DNA of 64,000 nucleotides from Eimeria necatrix (lineage: Eukaryota; Apicomplexa; Conoidasida; Eucoccidiorida; Eimeriidae): positions 67,001 through 131,000 of the forward strand of contig NW_013655128.1 in the NCBI RefSeq assembly GCF_000499385.1. Direction: 5' to 3'. The notes under the pieces are model-generated. The model made no database searches. It worked only from the letters and a program-made list of their open reading frames with translations, and had not been told where the DNA came from. Both the position numbers and the translations under genes were made by a program. Each line of letters begins with the position of its first letter. Within the stretch, counting starts at the first letter, position 1. Positions 60,836 to 64,000 of this stretch are shown piece by piece.

Positions 60836-62053
60836 GTAGCAGCGGAGAGTGACGAGGAGTCTCCCTGGCTTGTGGCAAAACTAGAGCACACTCTGTTCGA
60901 CGAATGGATAACTTCGCCAGTGGCGCAGGATATTCCATGTGAGATTGCCCAGGTGTTGCACGAGTATCGAGCGGTTTTTCCCGATGCCTTACCTAAGGGA
61001 TTACCGCCGAAGCGCCCTCTTGATCACCATATTCTACTTGTGCCTGGAAAATTTCCAGCGAAATCTGCAATATACCGTATGACCCCAGATCAGCTCACAT
61101 TCCACAAACAGGAGATCGCTAAAGTATCGGACAGTGGTTGGATAGGACCGACCTATTCGCCTATTTGCTCTCCTACGATCATGGTGGACAAACGTGATGA
61201 TGGTTCCGGGGAGCGGAAGATGCGTATGGTTGTCAATTACCAGGCTCTAAATGCCCCTACGATAGCCCCTGAATTTCCACTACCTCCCATTCAAACCATT
61301 TTGGAGCTGCTCGGAGGAGCCAAGTATTTTTCCACCTTGGATCTTGAAGCAGGATTCCATCAAATACGTATGGCTAAGGAAGACCAGTGGAAGACGGCTT
61401 TCCGGTCCGTTCTCGGACTATTCGAGTACCGAGTGATGCCCTTCGGCCTTAAGGGTGCTCCCGCTACGTTCCAGGCCAATATTAATGCCTACCTACAACC
61501 TTTATTGGGAAAGGGCGTTATTGCGTACCTAGATGATGTACTTATCTATAGTTCCGATCTCTCTGGGCACGTTTCGCTCCTGCGACAAGTCCTAAGCATT
61601 TTTCTTAGACATCAGTTCTACCCAAAATTCCGCAAATGCAAGTTTGCAAGGCAAACAATTCCATATTTGGGTTATACCATTTCTGCTACGGGGATCAAAC
61701 CCGCAGAAGATAAAATCGCAGCCATCCGGCATTGGCCAGTGGTGCTGGAAAACGAAACGTAAGTGCGCCAGTTCCTCGGTACCATCAATTACTGTCGCAT
61801 GTTCATGGGACCGGGCTATGCGGACGTTGCCCGGCCGCTGGTTGATCTAACGCGTAAAGACGTCAGTTTCGAATGGACAGAGCTTCACACGCAAGCGGTG
61901 CGGCAGCTCAAACAGCCCTTAATCGATTTCACTGCATTGCAAGTCCCTGAAACCACGAAACCCTTCGAGTTATACACAGATGCCTCTGGTTATGCGATCG
62001 GAGCAGTTCTCGAACAAGACGGCAAACCATCGGCTTCCTCAGCCAAGTCATGA
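60836..62053 (+). pseudogene. Retrotransposon reverse transcriptase / RNase H start
   Basis: The sequence is in the same frame as the protease. RT landmarks are PLDHHI, the YRMTPDQ segment, SPTIMVDKRD, FSTLDLEAGFHQI, FRSVLGLFEYRVMPFGLKGAPATFQ and the catalytic YLDDVLIYS (YXDD) at about 61527-61555. A TAA at 61760-61762 interrupts the connection domain where the family has an acidic or polar residue before VRQFLG. RNase H begins with FELYTDASGYAIGAVLEQD. A one-base shift near 62030 then throws the frame into a stop at 62051-62053. The RT domain itself is otherwise intact. Confidence 0.92.
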
Positions 62054-62460
62054 ACCCCACGCAACAGAGATACTCGATCTACGATCAGGAACTCTTAGCG
62101 TTGGTCATGGCACTGGGCAAGTGGTCGCACTTGCTCCGTGTCTCCAAGGTAACGGCTTACACTGATCATCAAGCTCTAACCCATCTCCAACGACTCCAAG
62201 CATCGAAGCCTCTGCGCCGACGCACTGCCCGCTGGTTAGACTTTCTTGCGGAGTTCCCGGATTTGCACATCACGTATGTTCAAGGCGCGCGCAATCAAGT
62301 TGCCGACGCCTTGTCTCGCCGTCCCGGTCTTCCTAACACCTGCTCGCACGACACACCATCGGTACCACTGATGCTCGCAATAGGACAAGCGACCGCGGCT
62401 CCCCGCTCTCGTGGTCGGCCTGCCAACTACAAGGAGCTCGCCGGAATTCGTTCGCGATGA
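62030..62460 (+). pseudogene. Retrotransposon RNase H, C-terminal part
   Basis: This continues the RNase H domain in the +1-shifted frame. YSIYDQELLALVMAL carries the catalytic Glu, YTDHQAL an Asp, and QVADALSRRP the final Asp. It ends at TGA 62458-62460, within the tether before integrase. RNase H would degrade the RNA strand of the cDNA hybrid. The same frame continues beyond the stop into integrase. Confidence 0.88.
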
Positions 62461-63000
62461 CCTAGAGGGCGCTGCATGCCGTCCGCGCCTTCACTTGCTC
62501 CGCCGGAACCCAACCCAGAGGCGGAACATCCTACACTCACAACGAAGACACCAGCTGACCCTCCTGATGTGCGCCATTGGCCGCAAGCATACTCGAAGTG
62601 TCCTATTTTTCGCGTTCTCTACAAAGCCGCAGCAAACCAACCAGGAGAAGCTCTGCAAATCGAGTTATGTAATCGCCAATTTACCTTTCGCTACGTAGAG
62701 CCTTGCCTGCACATCCGCGTTCATGGACTGTGGCGCATCTGCGTCCCGCAATTCCGTGAGTTCCTTACTCACGTTCTGCATTCGCATCACGACCATGTCA
62801 CAGCCGGCCATCGAGGCCAGAAGAAGACCTTTGCGGTTCTCAGCAAGCACTACTACTGGCCAGGAATGCGTGCCTACACTACTGCTTATGTTGAGTCATG
62901 TACCCACTGTCGCGCACCAAAGTCTATTAACCAGAAGCCTGCAGGCCTTCTTCACCTACGCATCCGTTGCGTAGGTGCATTCCTTACTCTGCTAAGATAG
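62461..63000 (+). pseudogene. Truncated integrase, zinc domain only
   Basis: The H2C2 zinc-binding module is clear: His residues in the HSHHDHVTAGHRGQ segment, then KTFAVLSKHYYWPGM and the CTHCRAPK cysteines, ending at PAGLLHLR. The family normally continues into the DDE catalytic core. Here the frame runs about 12 more residues to a TAG at 62998-63000, and LTR-like sequence starts about 60 bp later. The catalytic core and any chromodomain or GPY/F module are deleted, so the copy could not integrate by itself. Confidence 0.85.
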
Positions 63001-63063
63001 CTAGGTGCGAATTATTAAAGCAAAGTATTTCTACCCTCAGGTCCGGAAAAAATAGCTTTTAGA

Positions 63064-63273
63064 TGCCGGAGCAGCCCCCAATCTTAGAACATTCACAGGC
63101 ATTTCTAGTCTATACACGTTAATTTGTTAATAAATTGCATTTGTATTTCACTAGTAAGAGGTTACAGCGCTCAATTCGCGTCTCAACCTCTTAACCGCCT
63201 ATAGGTCATCAGTTAGCTATCCTCTATAGGTCAACAGCAAGCCCCATTGTAGTGCCTGCGCACTACAATGACC
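63064..63273 (+). repeat. 3' LTR-like sequence (right copy)
   Basis: About 210 bp following the integrase fragment. It matches the inverted copy at 58485-58680. It ends in a palindrome, ATTGTAGTGC-CTGC-GCACTACAAT (63249-63272), and a similar palindrome ends the left copy. The 5' LTR border cannot be fixed from two diverged copies. Confidence 0.65.
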
Positions 63274-64000
63274 CTGGATACAACAAGGTCGGCGGCTTGC
63301 AGAGCTTTTCACTTGAGTAGAGTCAATCTACTTTCGTTGCATTTGCCCATACAATCGGTTTGTCGCTCTGTTGCTGATGTATACAAGCTTACTTACCCGC
63401 TGTTAAAGATGACACTGTTAAGCGACGTTGTACTACCAAAGCTCCGCTATTTGCCATCAGCTCTTGTCGCAGCAAAATCCCCATTGTTTGCCTTCAAATC
63501 TTCTCGGATGAGTAGAGTAAGACAGTTTGGAAATGGGAGAGAGATTTACTGGTAGAGTGATGAAAGATAGTAAAGTCTAGCACTACCTTCTGTGGTGTAG
63601 AGCGTGCACTAACAGTTTGGCACGGCCAGATGCTCTAACGTTTCACAGGAACAGTGGTGAACGGGTATGAATTTAATGGAGCTCAACTTCCGTTTCATGG
63701 TAGCTGCTGTGATACTGGAACCTAGTGAAGTCGACAACTTTGATCTACCATGTTCAAAATGGAGTAAAAGGTAATCACCACCAGATGCTGCTTATGTATT
63801 CTTCGCTGGAGCTGCAGTAGCTCTCGAGAGCGCTCACGCATTTATTCCACTCCTGGATGGTATACAGAGGGGCAGTGCTGATCTTTGCGCTAAATTTGTC
63901 ACTACGAACTGATCCTTAGCCCTACGTATAGTCGCGTGCTCAAACCCAACACGGAGCGTGCATTGCAATGCACAGCATTTGCGTGCGTTTTAATGCACAG
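63274..64000. other. Right flank, nothing recognised
   Basis: This flank beyond the retroelement holds one plus-strand frame (63268-63555, 95 codons) with no motif that overlaps the LTR end. No further repeats or genes were seen. Confidence 0.4.

Larger units (their letters stand above)
58835..63273 (+). mobile_element. Degenerate Ty3/gypsy LTR retrotransposon
   Basis: The element reads gag, protease, reverse transcriptase, RNase H and integrase zinc domain, then one LTR. This order (integrase after RNase H) and the RT sequence place it in Ty3/gypsy (Metaviridae-like). It is dead: gag has a frameshift near 59055, pol has in-frame stops at 60275, 60833, 61760 and 62458 and a frameshift near 62030, and the integrase catalytic core is missing. 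No direct-orientation 5' LTR is seen; an inverted copy stands in that position. Codon use lacks the CAG bias of host genes. Domain details are in the separate entries. Confidence 0.9.

Overview
The window looks like nuclear DNA of a coccidian apicomplexan, most likely an Eimeria species. The genes have several introns with GT..AG borders. Conserved proteins carry long Gln, Ala and Ser runs encoded by CAG/GCA/AGC triplets, and triplet-rich gene blocks alternate with long unique DNA that seems nearly gene-free. This matches the feature-rich (R) and feature-poor (P) segments known for Eimeria chromosomes. The species call is inference. All exon models were built by hand from splice consensus, reading phase and family similarity.

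Layout. 1.9-15.1 kb is a triplet-rich gene block: a ten-exon minus-strand gene of unknown family (848 aa), a plus-strand Cys-rich gene, COQ3 (ubiquinone O-methyltransferase, minus), a kanadaptin-type FHA protein (plus, divergent from COQ3), and a plus-strand signal-peptide/membrane protein with a Gln-rich tail. 15.1-43.4 kb is a 28-kb gene-poor stretch with an AT microsatellite broken by a 100-N assembly gap, a few short tandem duplications, a near-perfect 24-bp hairpin and a 120-bp element with 39-bp inverted arms. 43.4-51.6 kb is a second gene block: centrin (five exons, minus), a tentative small minus-strand gene, and a seven-exon DGK-epsilon-like diacylglycerol kinase (plus) with two large low-complexity insertions. 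54.0-56.0 kb holds a six-exon pinin/SDK/MemA-domain protein (minus). 57.9-63.3 kb is a decayed Ty3/gypsy LTR retrotransposon (gag, protease, RT, RNase H, integrase zinc domain) with frameshifts, nonsense codons and no integrase core, preceded by an inverted LTR-plus-pol fragment.

The genes serve unrelated housekeeping or signalling roles: mitochondrial ubiquinone synthesis, kanadaptin and pinin functions (RNA processing or trafficking), the centrin cytoskeleton, and diacylglycerol/phosphatidic acid signalling. No operon-like or co-functional cluster is visible. No tRNA, rRNA or CRISPR was found.
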